A stretch of 64,000 bases of DNA from Aphrocallistes beatrix (GCA_963281255.1 OY725497.1:1240001-1304000); one strand, 5' to 3'; shown: positions 24,001-34,742, counted from the stretch's first letter. Numbers and translations are program-made. Notes: generated from the letters alone by a model not told the origin.

Positions 24001-24077
24001 TGTAAAGAAATCATGCTATCTAGAACTACTTTACGTTTCTTTTGGGATGGCTGCACGGTTGAATATTGTTGGGACAT
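21050..24077 (-). CDS. KDZ transposase with Cys-cluster region, multi-exon
   Basis: Segments in order on the minus strand: 24077-23814, a Gln/Ser-rich N-terminus with a QKKRK basic cluster; about 23623-23029, Cys clusters (CKTCKSVNCLHCQVYEQCTC, then CLSCEKACKAK); about 22962-22797 (CGSSCQCKVFYQGQNSLLI); about 22470-21741, with a zinc knuckle CSICKNQPSVIILDGIAMG; and 21520-21040, the catalytic core: CYGFEIMSSRES, PPKIIIYDNACNL, FLVDRFHNRNHSCNP, INSQACEQ. The Asp (ILDG), Asp (YDNAC) and Glu (CEQ) positions are those of KDZ transposases. Clean introns are visible: 59 bases with AG|GTATAT and TTTTTAG|G between NLCTTCSMR and DPALFSK, and 67 bases after NHK. Some exon joints are unresolved, and the last codons show a small frame change near 21120, so activity is uncertain. 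Confidence 0.8.
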
Positions 24078-24151
24078 TTGAAAGTAATAAATAGAAAATC
24101 TAGATAATACAAAATGAGCTTCAGAATTTAAGATGAAAATCTTATACGTAG

Positions 24152-24730
24152 CAGAGCTGTAAATGGGTCACATAAAGTAACCCATAACCCATTGACTCAT
24201 GGGTCACGACCCATTCATGATTATCTGACCCATTATGATCCATTATGATCCCATTATTAGGAGCAAGTAAATGTAAGTATTTAGTCTAACACAATCAGTA
24301 AATCAGAACATAACATAGAACATATCATCAGGTGGAGAGCAGCCTCTATTTAGATCTTCACAGTTGTTAGAGAACATTTTCGACAGTAAGTAGATCTCAG
24401 GAATAATGCATATAGATGGAAACTGTCAGCTAGATATATACTGATGTATATTTGAATTGCAATCCTAGGTTTCCAGTAATATTGTACATAATAGGTTTAC
24501 CGATAAGATGAAGGCACGAAAAATTAATTGATGATTACAATTACTATACCTGAAAACATATACGTTTATGAATATATCACTTAGTAGTATTCCAACTAAA
24601 ACTAATAAATAGTATAATGACTACCTCTATAACTCTATTTACAAGGTTTTCTAAATTAACAAAATTAACTCTTAAGCATGGCACATAACCCACCGACCCA
24701 CCTTAAAAAAGTGACCCATTTGCAGCACTG
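24152..24730. mobile_element. hAT-type MITE nested in the KDZ element
   Basis: Ends are CAGAGCTGTAAATGGGTCAC and, on the opposite strand, CAGTGCTGCAAATGGGTCAC. A perfect 8-bp duplication ATACGTAG flanks it (24144-24151, 24731-24738). The left end has TGACCCAT motifs like those of the element at 8852-9230, so the two are related. No coding capacity. Confidence 0.85.
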
Positions 24731-24740
24731 ATACGTAGTA

Positions 24741-24893
24741 GCATAGGCGCCGAACCCGGGGGGGGATGGGGGGCTCAAGCCCCTTAGATTCGAAGATGAC
24801 CCATAGAAGCAATACAAAATTTAGGGCTGAGTCCCCTAGAACCCCGAAATTGCCCTTAGATCTCGAAAGGTTCAGCGCTCCAGCGTAGTATAT
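24741..24893. mobile_element. small MITE with AGGCGCCGAACC ends
   Basis: Inverted ends AGGCGCCGAACC and GGTTCAGCGCTCC, flanked by a 7-base direct repeat CGTAGTA. It sits right beside the previous element's target duplication. Related ends occur near 30258 and 40857. Likely a hAT-type MITE. Confidence 0.6.
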
Positions 24894-25130
24894 ATTTATT
24901 TGTGGTTTAAATAGGAAAAAACATCGCTAAACGCTACAAGGACAATGTTTATGTCGAGACGATCGGACATAATACGAATTGATAATTCATCTATTCTGTT
25001 TTTGATAATATTGGGGATACAATAATTAGCTAATTACTAACATGGAATTTTATGATTATTGAAGAAATTATAAAAGATTTTTTTAACCCCGGGCTTAGTA
25101 AGTAACTTACGCATGCCCTAAGTTCTTTAC

Positions 25131-25237
25131 ATACGAATAGTAGCTTAATTGCATGCGAATAGTAGCTTATTCGCATGCGAATAGTAACTTGTTCGCATGC
25201 GAATAGTTGCTTATTCGCATGCGAATAGTAGTTTTTA
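25131..25237. repeat. KDZ element end: tandem 23-base palindromic repeats
   Basis: About four and a half units of GCATGCGAATAGTAGCTTAT with the palindrome TTCGCATGCGAA in each. They occupy the last 110 bases inside the right edge of the KDZ insertion. Confidence 0.85.
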
Positions 25238-25763
25238 ATACCTCAGGATACAGGAAAGGTATGAGAAAACATTGGAGGCTAGAAGAGCTGTTCAAAAGTT
25301 AGAGAAGAGTAGAAAGAGCATTTTGAAAAATATCGGAGAGGTAGATGATCTTTTTACTAAGAACACAACTCAGCAAGGAATACTGAAGCTACTGGATGAC
25401 GAGATTAATGAATGGAAACTCTCATTAGAAGTATTTGAGAATGCGAGTGTTAGCTTCAACGGAGAAAATGAAGTGTTGAGTTGTATTGCTAGGTTAGGAC
25501 AGATCCGATATGAAGGAGGAGCAGATTATGAATTGAGAACCAAACCTTCTCTCTCTCTCAAACCTTCTCAGAAAGTGGGATTTGAATCTCTACGCGGAGT
25601 ATCTGTTGATACAAATGGAAATATTTACTCAGCTGACCGGAAACGAATAATCATATTTTCATCTGACACCACTGAAGTTAGATATATTGAAGATCAGCAC
25701 TTGAAGCGTCCTTACGGAATTTGTGTGAGAAATGATTCTATCTTTGTTGCAGATTTTCCATAT

Positions 25764-25803
25764 ATTAAAATCGACGAGGCGCATGCGCCTGAGATTTTAA
25801 TAC
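25764..25803. repeat. palindrome ending the truncated NHL frame
   Basis: TTAAAATC and GATTTTAA surround a perfect GGCGCATGCGCC core. The NHL frame stops just after it, so it may be a footprint or the edge of another insertion. Confidence 0.6.
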
Positions 25804-25819
25804 TATTCAAGAATTAATA

Positions 25820-27140
25820 GGCATTTCTTTGTAAATACTACAAATTTAATTCTTATTCTAACATTTACTATGATAATTTATGGAATTGTATCATTAATGG
25901 CAGAAGGAACTTCTTCATTCTTAGAAGTGGACCCACTAAAAAACGTAAAATTGATGATCCCGAAGCTAAATTACTAACACAGATTTTCCAATCAATACTG
26001 TTACATCTTTAAACAAGAACAGTGTAATACAAGTTAATAATTCATTTGATGAAGTCAACTCGGTCAAAGGTAATTAGTACTGATCGAACAATGGCATATC
26101 ATTCACAGATGATCTAACAGAGATATTAGAATTGGTTTGGTAGATTTAATCCACCCCTGGGTTAAATCCAGGTTTAAACCGGGTTGGGCAAAACCCCCTT
26201 TTGTGGGTTAAGCCTCATTATTATAAGCGAATCAACTTATAATAATTGGAATTCTTAAAAATAGGAATTCATAGAATTTATAATTATTTCAGATGTTTCA
26301 ACGAAAACTAAATATAATGACTATTTATTGAGGGTTTTTCTATACAGCAACCTAGATTGCTAGAAATGTGCTAGCAACCTAGGTTACTCTGTGCTTAGTA
26401 TGTAGCAGCCTATGAGAAATAGTATTACCGCTTTTATTCATAGATTAATATTGTTATTAATCGGTATGCCGTTAATTTATTTCATTAAATTTTCTGCTTA
26501 CTTTAAGGTATATGATAATAATAATACGTAATAATATACAATAATTCCATGCTGATATAATTTTTAACAATTTTGTGAATTGAGTCATAGCCGATTGAGT
26601 AGCATTTCATTATCATTCTCTCATTATTGTTTGTGTTATCATCATGCTAAGTGCCTGATACATGGAAATATTTCAATGACCCTATTTCTAAATATGTTTA
26701 GCATGTTAGGGTAAATCACTAGCCGTTAACAATCAAATATATCGTGTAGTTGAAATTCACTGTAATGTTTTAAATAATAACTATAGTTAAGCGGTAAGTA
26801 AACTTGATGCGGGCTGTGGAGCAAAGATAAGTTTCTAATAATAGTTAATGATGGCCTAATCGTACCCATTCATTCATATTTTTTTGCTAGGAGCAAGATC
26901 AATGTTTGAACAAGTGGAATTGTGTCGACCGGTGTTATATAACTAGCGGCAGAGAAATTCAATCAAAAAAGCGACCGAAATCAAAGGGTTCGTTATGCAT
27001 ATTGTCTCTGGACATTATGTATATTGTCCAATGAGAGAAGCATTATGCATATTGTCTGGACATTATGCATATTGCCTCAGAAAATAGCATTATGCATATT
27101 GCCTAGGCATTATGCAAAATGACCAATTTCTCATATTGCC
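25820..27140. other. gene-free region with short tandem repeats
   Basis: No coding sequence seen. 26150-26215 has GGGTTAAATCCAGG-type inverted motifs. 26406-26450 matches 821-870. 26990-27125 holds about six diverged copies of GCATTATGCATATTGTCT. Confidence 0.5.
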
Positions 27141-27144
27141 CATA

Positions 27145-27640
27145 ACATATATATATGTAACGAATTGATTGAAGAAACTGCTAGGCACAGAAAGCTGATT
27201 TTTGGCATTTGGGAGTCTTTTGGCTATGGCCCTACTAAGTTCTGAACTCAGACGAAAATGTCGACTCATCATGGAATTATGACATTGTCACCTTTTTTAA
27301 TAATCAGAAATTTCAGTTTTTCGACCATAACTCAGTCATTTTAAGTGTTTAATTAATAAATGGCTGAAATTTTAATATAATGTGTATATTAATATATCTC
27401 ACAAATGATACAACTCAAAATGATGACTCATCATCCTGTTATGACGTTATCATTACGCAACACAAATTGACAAATTTTGTGATTTTTCGAGTGATATCGA
27501 ATTTAACAGTAAGACAGACATATTTAGAGGTGCTATCTCCCTTTTAATTTATCAACGTGAGTCCAGGCGCCCGAAGGGCGCCTCCGGTCGACCAAAGTGT
27601 CCGCCAGCCGCGCAGCGCAAGCAAGCGAAGCGCGCTTGTT
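27145..27640 (-). mobile_element. 550-bp family copy
   Basis: Starts TGTAACGAATTGATTGAAG and ends with the head hairpins GGCGCCTCCGG and AGCGAAGCGCGCTTGT. Full length apart from the terminal tail. Confidence 0.8.
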
Positions 27641-27698
27641 ATCAATAAATATTGTCAGCTTCCAGGTGCGAAGCCCTTGGACCCCACTAGGGGACTTA

Positions 27699-28465
27699 CA
27701 GGGTGGCTCATAAGTTATGTGACAAGCTTCGTTAGGTATAAAATTTCTTATACTCAAACAATCTTAGTTATTATGGCCTTTAGAGATTGTAATTCGAATA
27801 TTTTCATTGATTTTAAAAGATTTTTAGAGTCTAAGACCTGGAACTGTGTTTTGTATGGTGAATTTTATGAGGAAAAAATGTGTCTTAGCACGCAGCGAAA
27901 ATCGAGAATCAGGGCCCACTGCTTTTCAAATCATCTTTCTAGAGTCTTTTTTCTAGGAAAAATTGGCTCTCACATTTTCCTCGAACACTCTAAATTTGTA
28001 GAAATATAAGATGTTTATATCAGTGCATATTGAGAACCATTTGGATCAGATTTTTGGTGATGTGAAAAAAAGCAATTTTGGGTGATTTTGCAAAATGTAT
28101 CTAATTTGATCTCGCGAAATAATAACTTTCTCTCGTTTCTGATAATGAATTCAATGGATTTATGAAATATTTCCATGGTGAATGAAAGGTATCTGGTGCT
28201 AAATCGTCATAGAACATTGATTATAAAGACGTTTTTTACAGAAGCAGTGACCTTGATTCTCGATTTTCGCTGCGTGCCAGGACACATTTTTTCTCCATAA
28301 AATTCACCATACAAACACAGTTCCAGGTCTTAGACTCTAAAAATCTTTTAAAATCATTGAAAATATTCGATTTACATTCTCTAAAGACCATAATAACTAA
28401 GATTGTTTGAGTATAAGAAATTTTATACCTAACGAAGCTTGTATCAGAACTTATGAGCCACCCTG
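27699..28465. mobile_element. foldback mariner-type MITE with about 220-bp inverted ends
   Basis: CAGGGTGGCTCATAAGTTAT at the left and its complement at the right, flanked by TA. The inverted arms (27699-27925 and 28240-28465) are highly similar over about 220 bases. The outermost CAGGGTGG is shared with the mariner at 38668. No coding capacity. 28470-29270 has no gene, except possibly the degenerate 5' region of the Rab gene. Confidence 0.8.
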
Positions 28466-29271
28466 TACAGCGCCCCCCCAGACCCTCAGCTGGATTATGT
28501 GTCCCTCCCGTCATTAAAATCCTTGGTTACGCCGGATCAATGCGGAAGTGCTTCCGGCGCCCCTGCATTACAAATACCTTCATTAAAATATATAACCTAT
28601 TTAAATCAATCTCATATAGCCTCGATTAAGCGGAATCTACTGCATACTGTATCTCCATTTATTACGTATTTTTCTCCATTTACATGTATATTGACAGTTT
28701 ATGAACTTCAACACTCTTGGAGTTGGTTAGTGAAGTAAAAAGGTAGTTTTAGCTTCTGAGTATTGTGCGGATACGTGTCGGTCTAAAGATGTATTAATTT
28801 AATAACTTAGTTATATAAACTCGAAAATTACTTTAAAATCGCTAAAATCAGATTCAAATACGTAGGTTCAAAAATATTTTTACTTTGAAAAATCATTATT
28901 AAATTCCACATTAATTAATACAAAGAGTTCCTAATTATGATAAAAGAATTATTCATTGAATTTATTTCACGTAAGTCCTAAATAACATGGTGAATACAAT
29001 GAATTATTCCATCAAAATAGATGAGTTGGGTGGCTTAGGCTTGAACAAGATGATGCGTAAGATGATAGTATCGTACGCGTATATCTCCTATGATTCATTT
29101 TCTAAAAACTGGCAGAGATGCAAAGATTCACTATAGCTATTAACTCAAGTGTTTGTTCAACTAAAGCACTCGCATTACCAAGGTAATATGACCCATGTGA
29201 TATGTATATTAGTCCTAATCATTAAATTCTGTGACTAGTATATAATATCTTAATTTGATAGTATTACAGAT

Positions 29272-29901
29272 ATGTGTGCTAAACTATCAGATTTTAAAGA
29301 ATATAGTAGGACACTCAAGTTGATCGTAATAGGTCATACTAGTGTGGGAAAGACAAGTGTGATATCGAGTTTTTGTGAGAATTCTTTCAATGCAGATGTA
29401 TTACATACTGTGGGGGTAGATTACCAGAGCAAGGTCGTGAAACGGAACGAAGACAGCATCAAGTTACAGATATGGGATACCGCAGGGCAGGAGAGGTTCA
29501 GAACACTCACTCAAGGGTTCTATAGAGGCGCTGCTGGAATATTAGTAATATTTGATATTACAAACATGAAAAGTTTTGATCAGATTCCGTTCTGGGTTGA
29601 ATCAATACATGAAAATTGCCCAAACCCGCCTGTAGTATTTCTAATCGGAAACAAGATTGATTTAGAGTCTAGTAGAGAAGTGAGCTTCGACGCAGCGGAT
29701 AGAACCGCACAACAATATGGATTCAAGTATATTGAATGCAGTGCAAAAGTGAGAATCAATATTAATGATATATTTACATACTTAGTTGAAGAAATCATAG
29801 AGAAAAGCTGCGTTGATGTTAAAGATGACGTGCAAGACAACTATGTAAGACTTACCTTGAATGCAGTGAAATCCAAACAGAAAAAAACATGTTGCGATTA
29901 A
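29272..29901 (+). CDS. Rab-family small GTPase
   Basis: 209 residues with all guanine-nucleotide motifs: P-loop GHTSVGKTS (21-29), WDTAGQERFRTLTQGFYRG (68 on), GNKID (126-130) and ECSAK (155-159). The Rab signatures around switch II support Rab rather than Ras or Rho. The C-terminus KKTCCD carries a double Cys followed by one residue, a usable Rab geranylgeranylation end. The loop GHTSVGK lacks the usual acidic residue after Gly. The subfamily cannot be fixed by eye (Rab35/43-like). It would act as a membrane-trafficking switch. Single uninterrupted frame. Confidence 0.9.
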   Translation: MCAKLSDFKEYSRTLKLIVIGHTSVGKTSVISSFCENSFNADVLHTVGVDYQSKVVKRNEDSIKLQIWDTAGQERFRTLTQGFYRGAAGILVIFDITNMKSFDQIPFWVESIHENCPNPPVVFLIGNKIDLESSREVSFDAADRTAQQYGFKYIECSAKVRININDIFTYLVEEIIEKSCVDVKDDVQDNYVRLTLNAVKSKQKKTCCD

Positions 29902-30234
29902 ATTTAAGCCTTTTTCTTACTGACAAATAATTGAATTAAGCTATGATTTAATGTGCAATTCTTCATTAAAACAGTTAATGGATTATAATTTGATAGTAAA
30001 GTAATTATAAAATTTGGACAGCTTAAAATCTTTTTTTTTTCGAGGGACAATAAAAACTTTATTAATTAAAACCCCTAATTATATCTCGCCGGACCTTTGA
30101 AGCGAGATCGAGATTTCAATACCGACGTATATTCAAATGGTATTGCAGGAATTTGTAATCTTTCTTTTTTAAAATTATTTTCCAGGATAATTATTAATTT
30201 TCAATTATGATATGGCATTAATATACGTACTCAA

Positions 30235-31015
30235 AATTTTCAAGTATCTCTATATCATAGGCGCCAAGTGTGGGTACCTGGGAGGGGCAGGTTTGGAGCC
30301 TGTGGCGCCGGTCAGTGGAGCAGTGGAGGAAGCTGTGGTATGGCAGGACTTTACACAAACTAATAGGTTACAACTAAACCCCAAAATTATGTTAATTGAG
30401 TTTAGACTCTAGAGTCTAGATATATGTCCCAATTACATTTTTATTTCACTATAGTCCGAGATTTTCTTTTCCCTATGTAACAACAATAGCTGTATATCGA
30501 TATTTGAGCGTCCAAGATTTAAAAAAATTTCTAAGTCTCACGATTTCGGGTGAAATGTCACGATCTGTAGGATATCTTCGTGTATTACACAATTACTCTC
30601 AAATGACGCGATGCAATTGTAAAATCTCACGATTTCGAGCCTCGCAGGTTGCTTCTCCGATTACCCAAACCTGGCAAGTAGTGGTACAAAATGGCATCTC
30701 TGTGACATATAGTAGGTATGGAGAAGCCCTATCGCTTATCGAGCCTTCTAGAAGTATTGTAGCGCCATCACATCACGCATGCTTTATTCTGGGGAGATAA
30801 GTGCGACAAATTTTGGCTCAGGGACAACTTTTGGCCGGGATAAAAATGGTACCCTGGAACAATTTCCGTCACAATCCCAGGATGGGTGGGGAGCGTAAGT
30901 GGGGGCTTAGCAGAGGTCGCAGGGTCGGATCGGGCTCGGGCCTCAGTCTGTCGGGTCGGGCCGAGAATTCAGGCCCGTTGCGACCTCGGGCTTAGGTTCG
31001 GAATTATGAGATATC
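30235..31015. repeat. mixed repeats, including a GC-rich segment
   Basis: 30258-30330 contains AGGCGCC-ended sequence like 24741-24893. 30535-30650 has the TCACGATTT family. 30910-31000 is a GC-rich run of CGGGTCGGGC-like motifs. No gene is supported here. Confidence 0.45.
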
Positions 31016-32252
31016 AATCGACCGATACAAGTCAGATAAATTGGGATTGGATAAGATTGGGATTGGGATTATAAAATTTCAATTTACAATTTATTTAGCC
31101 ATTTATTTTTAAATGAAATTTACTCTTCATCTTATTATTGTCACTGACTGAAATATTAGTTTTATACTCAATGGATTGGATTACTGAAATCTTGCACTCA
31201 GAAGACAATTACTTCAGATTTACACAAATACTCCAAATTGTCCCGTTTCTCTTACTGTTAGTTTTTTTCACTGTTATTCTCCATTCAATATACGTGTATT
31301 TGAAATTCTATAACATTTTTCGAAGGATACCCGGACCAACGAGGCACCCCATCTTAGGGAATTTAGATAGACATATGCCAACCGAAGAAGGAATCGTTAA
31401 TACTCAAAAATATACCTTAGACAACCCAAGTGAAAAAGTTATAAGTTTTACTTTCGGCCCTTTCCTACATTTCATTCGATTCTGCTATCCCGAAGAAGTT
31501 GGAGAACTGTTGTGTATGAAACCTAATGAATTGCCTAAGAATAAAATGTTGCATGGGATTCTCAAACAGTACCTAGGCGATGGATATCAAATTTTGACAA
31601 ATGGCAGTCTAGAAGAAGGTTAATCACTCCTGGATTCCACTACGATGTCTTAATACCATATGTTTCTCTTTATAATGACACGGTTGAGGTTCTACTTGAT
31701 AAAATTGATAGACAAATGGGAAAAGGGAAGAGTTGGATCGGAGTATTTGAAACCATTACACTCTTAACTTTGGATAATATGTTGAAGTGTGTCTGCTCTT
31801 ACGAAAGCAATTGTCAGATTAATAAAGGAGATGATGAAACATTGCTGCTATCAAAGATAATTTAGAGTTGTCTAGTAAGCAAGTTATCTATTTTCCCTAC
31901 CAGATTAAGCCTATATTATATCTCTCTCCAGACGGTGCTCGATGGCGAAAGAATTGTAGGATAGTTCAGCAACACGCTCTTCGAGTGATCCGGCATAGAC
32001 GGGAGCATATACTCACTAATCAAGGCGCTATATCGCATAAACTGTATAAAGATTTCATAGATATACTTCTAACAGCTCGAGATGCGGATGGCAATGGCCT
32101 CTCGAATTACGACATCGTAGAAGAGATGACAACTTTTATATTTCGAGGGCATGATACTACAGCATCCGGTGTCTCTTGGACTCTCTATCTACTTGCCACC
32201 CATCCTGAACACCAGGAAGTGTGTAGGAAAGAAATACGAGAGATGTTACATA

Positions 32253-32730
32253 CACTAAGCGGACAAAAGTATTTCAACACTTGATACTTTCCCATACAAA
32301 TAATACTAAATCGGATTTTTTCATGAAGTCAATACGTTCAAATACAAAGAGATACTAAAAATCTGATTTCACATTCGAAATCTACACATTCGAATTAGTC
32401 ATAGTTGAATATAACTAATAAATTACTCAACTCAATGAACAATCTTATCAGCCTGAGCCACCATAGGTAATTCATTGCCATCATGTATAGTAGTCAAAAT
32501 GGGTGTATGTGGCATAAGCTGGCACTGATTGATAATTACAAAAAGTTAGGAATGAATGATTAATTATAAAAATTAACCTGTGACTAATTTGAATGAATAA
32601 TATTCGAATCTGGAATCCGATTAGTTGTATCTCATACCGTTTAGAAGTAACCCTCTTCATGAATAGACCAATTTTAGTATTATTTGAATGGGAAAGAATC
32701 GAGTGTTGAAATACTTTTGTCCGCTTAGTG
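32253..32730. mobile_element. Tc1/mariner-type MITE inside the P450
   Basis: Perfect 29-bp inverted ends beginning CACTAAGCGGACAAAAGTAT, then near-perfect to about 43 bases, flanked by TA. Single ends of the same class (CCGGACAAAAGTATTCGACC) recur at 45207, 48530, 48771 and 49245. Confidence 0.9.
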
Positions 32731-32884
32731 TATACGTGATTCCCATCGAATCCAATGGGATGATTTGCCAAAACTTAAATATCTTTCGATGTGCATAAAA
32801 GAGTCATTGCGTCTCTATCCACCTGTGATCGATGTATTTCGTACTAACAGTAAAGATATGTACTTGGAAGCAGGCTTTCATCCA

Positions 32885-33045
32885 GGCGTACTGGGCGCGC
32901 CTAGAGGCGCATATTTGATCCCATGGATCATAATTAGGCGTACGATTTAGGCGCGCGGCATACGCCTACTTAGGAGCGTGGCATAAAACATATATAAAAT
33001 GCAGAGTCTAGGCGCGTAGAAAAATGGTGGCGCCCATTTAGGCGT
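32885..33045. repeat. insertion with GGCGTATG/GGCGCGC motifs
   Basis: Contains TTTAGGCGTATGA, GGCGCGCGGCATACGCC and TAGGAGCGTGG. The first and last are shared with 20500-20680. It could be an intron-like remnant starting GTACTG or a small element. Confidence 0.5.
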
Positions 33046-33459
33046 ATGACTTCGGAAAGCTGGATGAAACCCTGCTTGGGAGGGTATTTGATTCCTAAAG
33101 GCTCGAACCTAATAATAGCAATCGCAGGTCTGCATCGCAATCCACATGTTTGGAAGGATCCGCACGAGTTCAACCCTTTGCGATTTGATTGTGATTTACC
33201 CGGAGGTCATCCTTTCGCCTTTTTACCGTTTTCTGGAGGGCACAGGAATTGTATCGGACAGAAATTCGCATTTAATGAAGAGCTCGTAACGATCGCACGG
33301 ATAATTAACTACTACCGATTGGAATCACTAACAATGGAAGTTAGGAGAGTGCCAGTGGTGATTTTGAAACCTGAAAAAGACATAAGGATCAAATTGAGTA
33401 AAATAATAGATTGAAGATAACGATTTCACAACACCTTTTATTTGTTAATTATGTATTTT

Positions 33460-33650
33460 GTAGAGGAACAGATTGCCGACATGCTAAAGCGTGGTGTTAT
33501 ATCTGAATCTACTTAAGTAGTAGTCCATTTTGTTCACCAGCTGCATTCGTTAGGAAGAAAACCGGAGACATTAGGATCTGTGATGACTACCGGAGACATT
33601 AGGATCTGTGATGACTACCGTAGACAAAATACAAAAACAGTAAAAGACTC
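33460..33650 (+). pseudogene. Ty3/gypsy reverse transcriptase fragment
   Basis: Reads EEQIADMLKRGVISEST, then in another frame SSPFCSPAAFVRKKTGD and ICDDYR, then VKDSYPLP. This is the start of a Ty3/gypsy-type RT domain. A 33-base direct duplication (GGAGACATTAGGATCTGTGA) and frame changes show it is dead. A partial inverted copy follows at 33660-33690. Confidence 0.7.
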
Positions 33651-33939
33651 ATATCCGCTTCCATTTCCTAACGAATACAGCCGATGAACAAAATGGCTAT
33701 GAACAACACTAGACTCAATTACGAGAAGTCATAAGGATTCAGGATAATTTAACTCTTCGAGGAGAAAATGTGAAATTGATAAAAGTTCACATTTTCGGAA
33801 TGGCCTGACTCAGAGCGAATTCCGGCTATAATGGAATGGCCAATTTCGTCTAATGTAAAGGAAGTACGAGCTTTTAAAAACAAGCAAATTTAGAACAAAT
33901 TTAGGCAATAGTCGGAGTTGTTTTCTACAGTTCTAACGG

Positions 33940-33941
<2 letters not shown>

Positions 33942-34007
<66 letters not shown>
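33942..34007. repeat. (ATT)n microsatellite
   Basis: About 22 ATT units directly abutting the GC-rich head of a 550-bp family copy. Confidence 0.95.
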
Positions 34008-34008
<1 letters not shown>

Positions 34009-34154
34009 AAGCGCACTTCGCTTGCTTGCGCTGCGCGGTGAGTCGACCTTTTCTTCTGAGCTCAGAACTTAGTGGAGCCATAGCCGAAAGACCCCCACAT
34101 GCCAAAAATCAACTTTCTGTACTAGGCAGTTTCTTCAATCAATTCGTTACAGAT
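34007..34154 (+). mobile_element. 550-bp family copy with internal deletion
   Basis: Head ACAAGCGCACTTCGCTTGC is joined directly to GAGTCGACCTTTTCTTCTG. The middle 380 bases are missing. Confidence 0.75.
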
Positions 34155-34373
34155 GTGAAAGGTTATGTTATTGAAGCACTGTATCCCGATTTTACTTCTT
34201 TTTTTTGCTGACTCATCATGACGTCATCATTGATGATGTTAGCGTATTCTTGTATAGTTATCCATCCTAAACATTTCATCAAGTATATGATGAAATGTTT
34301 AGTATGGATGCACCTTTTCATTAAAAACATGAATTCAGATTTGTTTGCTGTGTCATAATGACGTTATGAGACG

Positions 34374-34742
34374 CATGCATTTGTCCGAATTTCTAAGTTA
34401 TCATTTGTCCGAATTGTGTCAACTGTCATTTGTCCGAATCGTAATTTGGAATATTGTCACTTGTCCGAATCGTAATTTTAGTTTTTTTTAGAATGAATTG
34501 GAGATTGAAAGTCAACATTTTGGAAATGATATACATGTATATCAGAAAAGTGTGAAAGGGAGCTTTTCAAGTTCGAAATATTGTCCAATTGAGTGTAAAA
34601 TTGGCATTTTAATTTCAAGTGACAATATTCCAAATTATGATTCGGACAAGTGACAATATTCCAAATTATGATTCGGACAAGTGACAATATTCCAAATTAC
34701 GATTCGGACAAATGACAACTTAGAAATTCGGACAAATGCTGC
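34374..34742. mobile_element. foldback element with ATTTGTCCGAAT arrays
   Basis: Both arms carry three to four units of ATTTGTCCGAAT followed by CGTAATTTGGAATATTG. The arms are inverted relative to each other around an AT-rich centre. No coding capacity. 34750-35640 contains a half copy of the GGCCTTATTC foldback (35180-35265) and no gene. Confidence 0.75.

Larger units (their letters stand above)
21023..25243 (-). mobile_element. KDZ (Kyakuja-Dileera-Zisupton) superfamily DNA transposon
   Basis: A 4.2-kb insertion flanked by the perfect 8-bp duplication CAGGATAC. Both ends carry copies of the palindrome TTCGCATGCGAA inside inverted termini (ACTATTCGCATGCGAA read inward from each end). The minus strand encodes a Cys-cluster region and a KDZ transposase in several exons. 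Two smaller elements, at 24152-24730 and 24741-24893, have inserted into its 5' part. As I recall, 8-bp duplications are reported for Zisupton. The intact duplication and in-frame host gene suggest a fairly young insertion. Confidence 0.85.
20887..25817 (+). pseudogene. coiled-coil NHL protein gene split by a KDZ transposon
   Basis: The 5' part (20887-21022) encodes MAEAEVDVFLTDLIHCKEE and a Glu/Arg-rich coiled coil ending in LLAEIARI. The 3' part resumes at 25252 as QERYEKTLEARRAVQKLEKS, a continuing coiled coil, followed by the start of an NHL propeller (GFESLRGVSVDTNGNIYSAD, LKRPYGICVRNDSIFVADF). The bases CAGGATAC occur at both edges (21015-21022, 25244-25251). With one copy counted, the two parts join in frame, so the interruption is an insertion and not an intron by origin. 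The 3' end stops after about one and a half blades at KIDEAHAPEILILFKN, next to a palindrome, so the gene is also truncated. It is a paralogue-like neighbour of the NHL gene at 18885. Confidence 0.8.
31171..33414 (+). pseudogene. CYP4-like cytochrome P450, broken
   Basis: The N-terminus has a membrane anchor (IVPFLLLLVFFTVILHSIYV) and the hinge RRIPGPTRHPILGN. Further on are RRRLITPGFHYD, the oxygen-binding helix FRGHDTTASG, CIKESLRLYPP (the ExxR motif) and the haem loop FSGGHRNCIGQ. The parts are in the correct order for CYP4, but the frame changes near 31597 and 31843. A Tc1-type MITE lies at 32253-32730. About 160 bases at 32885-33045 separate LEAGFHPG from LGGYLIPKGSN. Neither frame change offers GT/AG borders that fit, so I read this as a recent pseudogene. 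All catalytic motifs remain. Confidence 0.75.

Noticed and set aside
33890-34105. Poly-Asn and poly-Leu frames
   Set aside because: They translate the ATT repeat and the adjoining transposon head.
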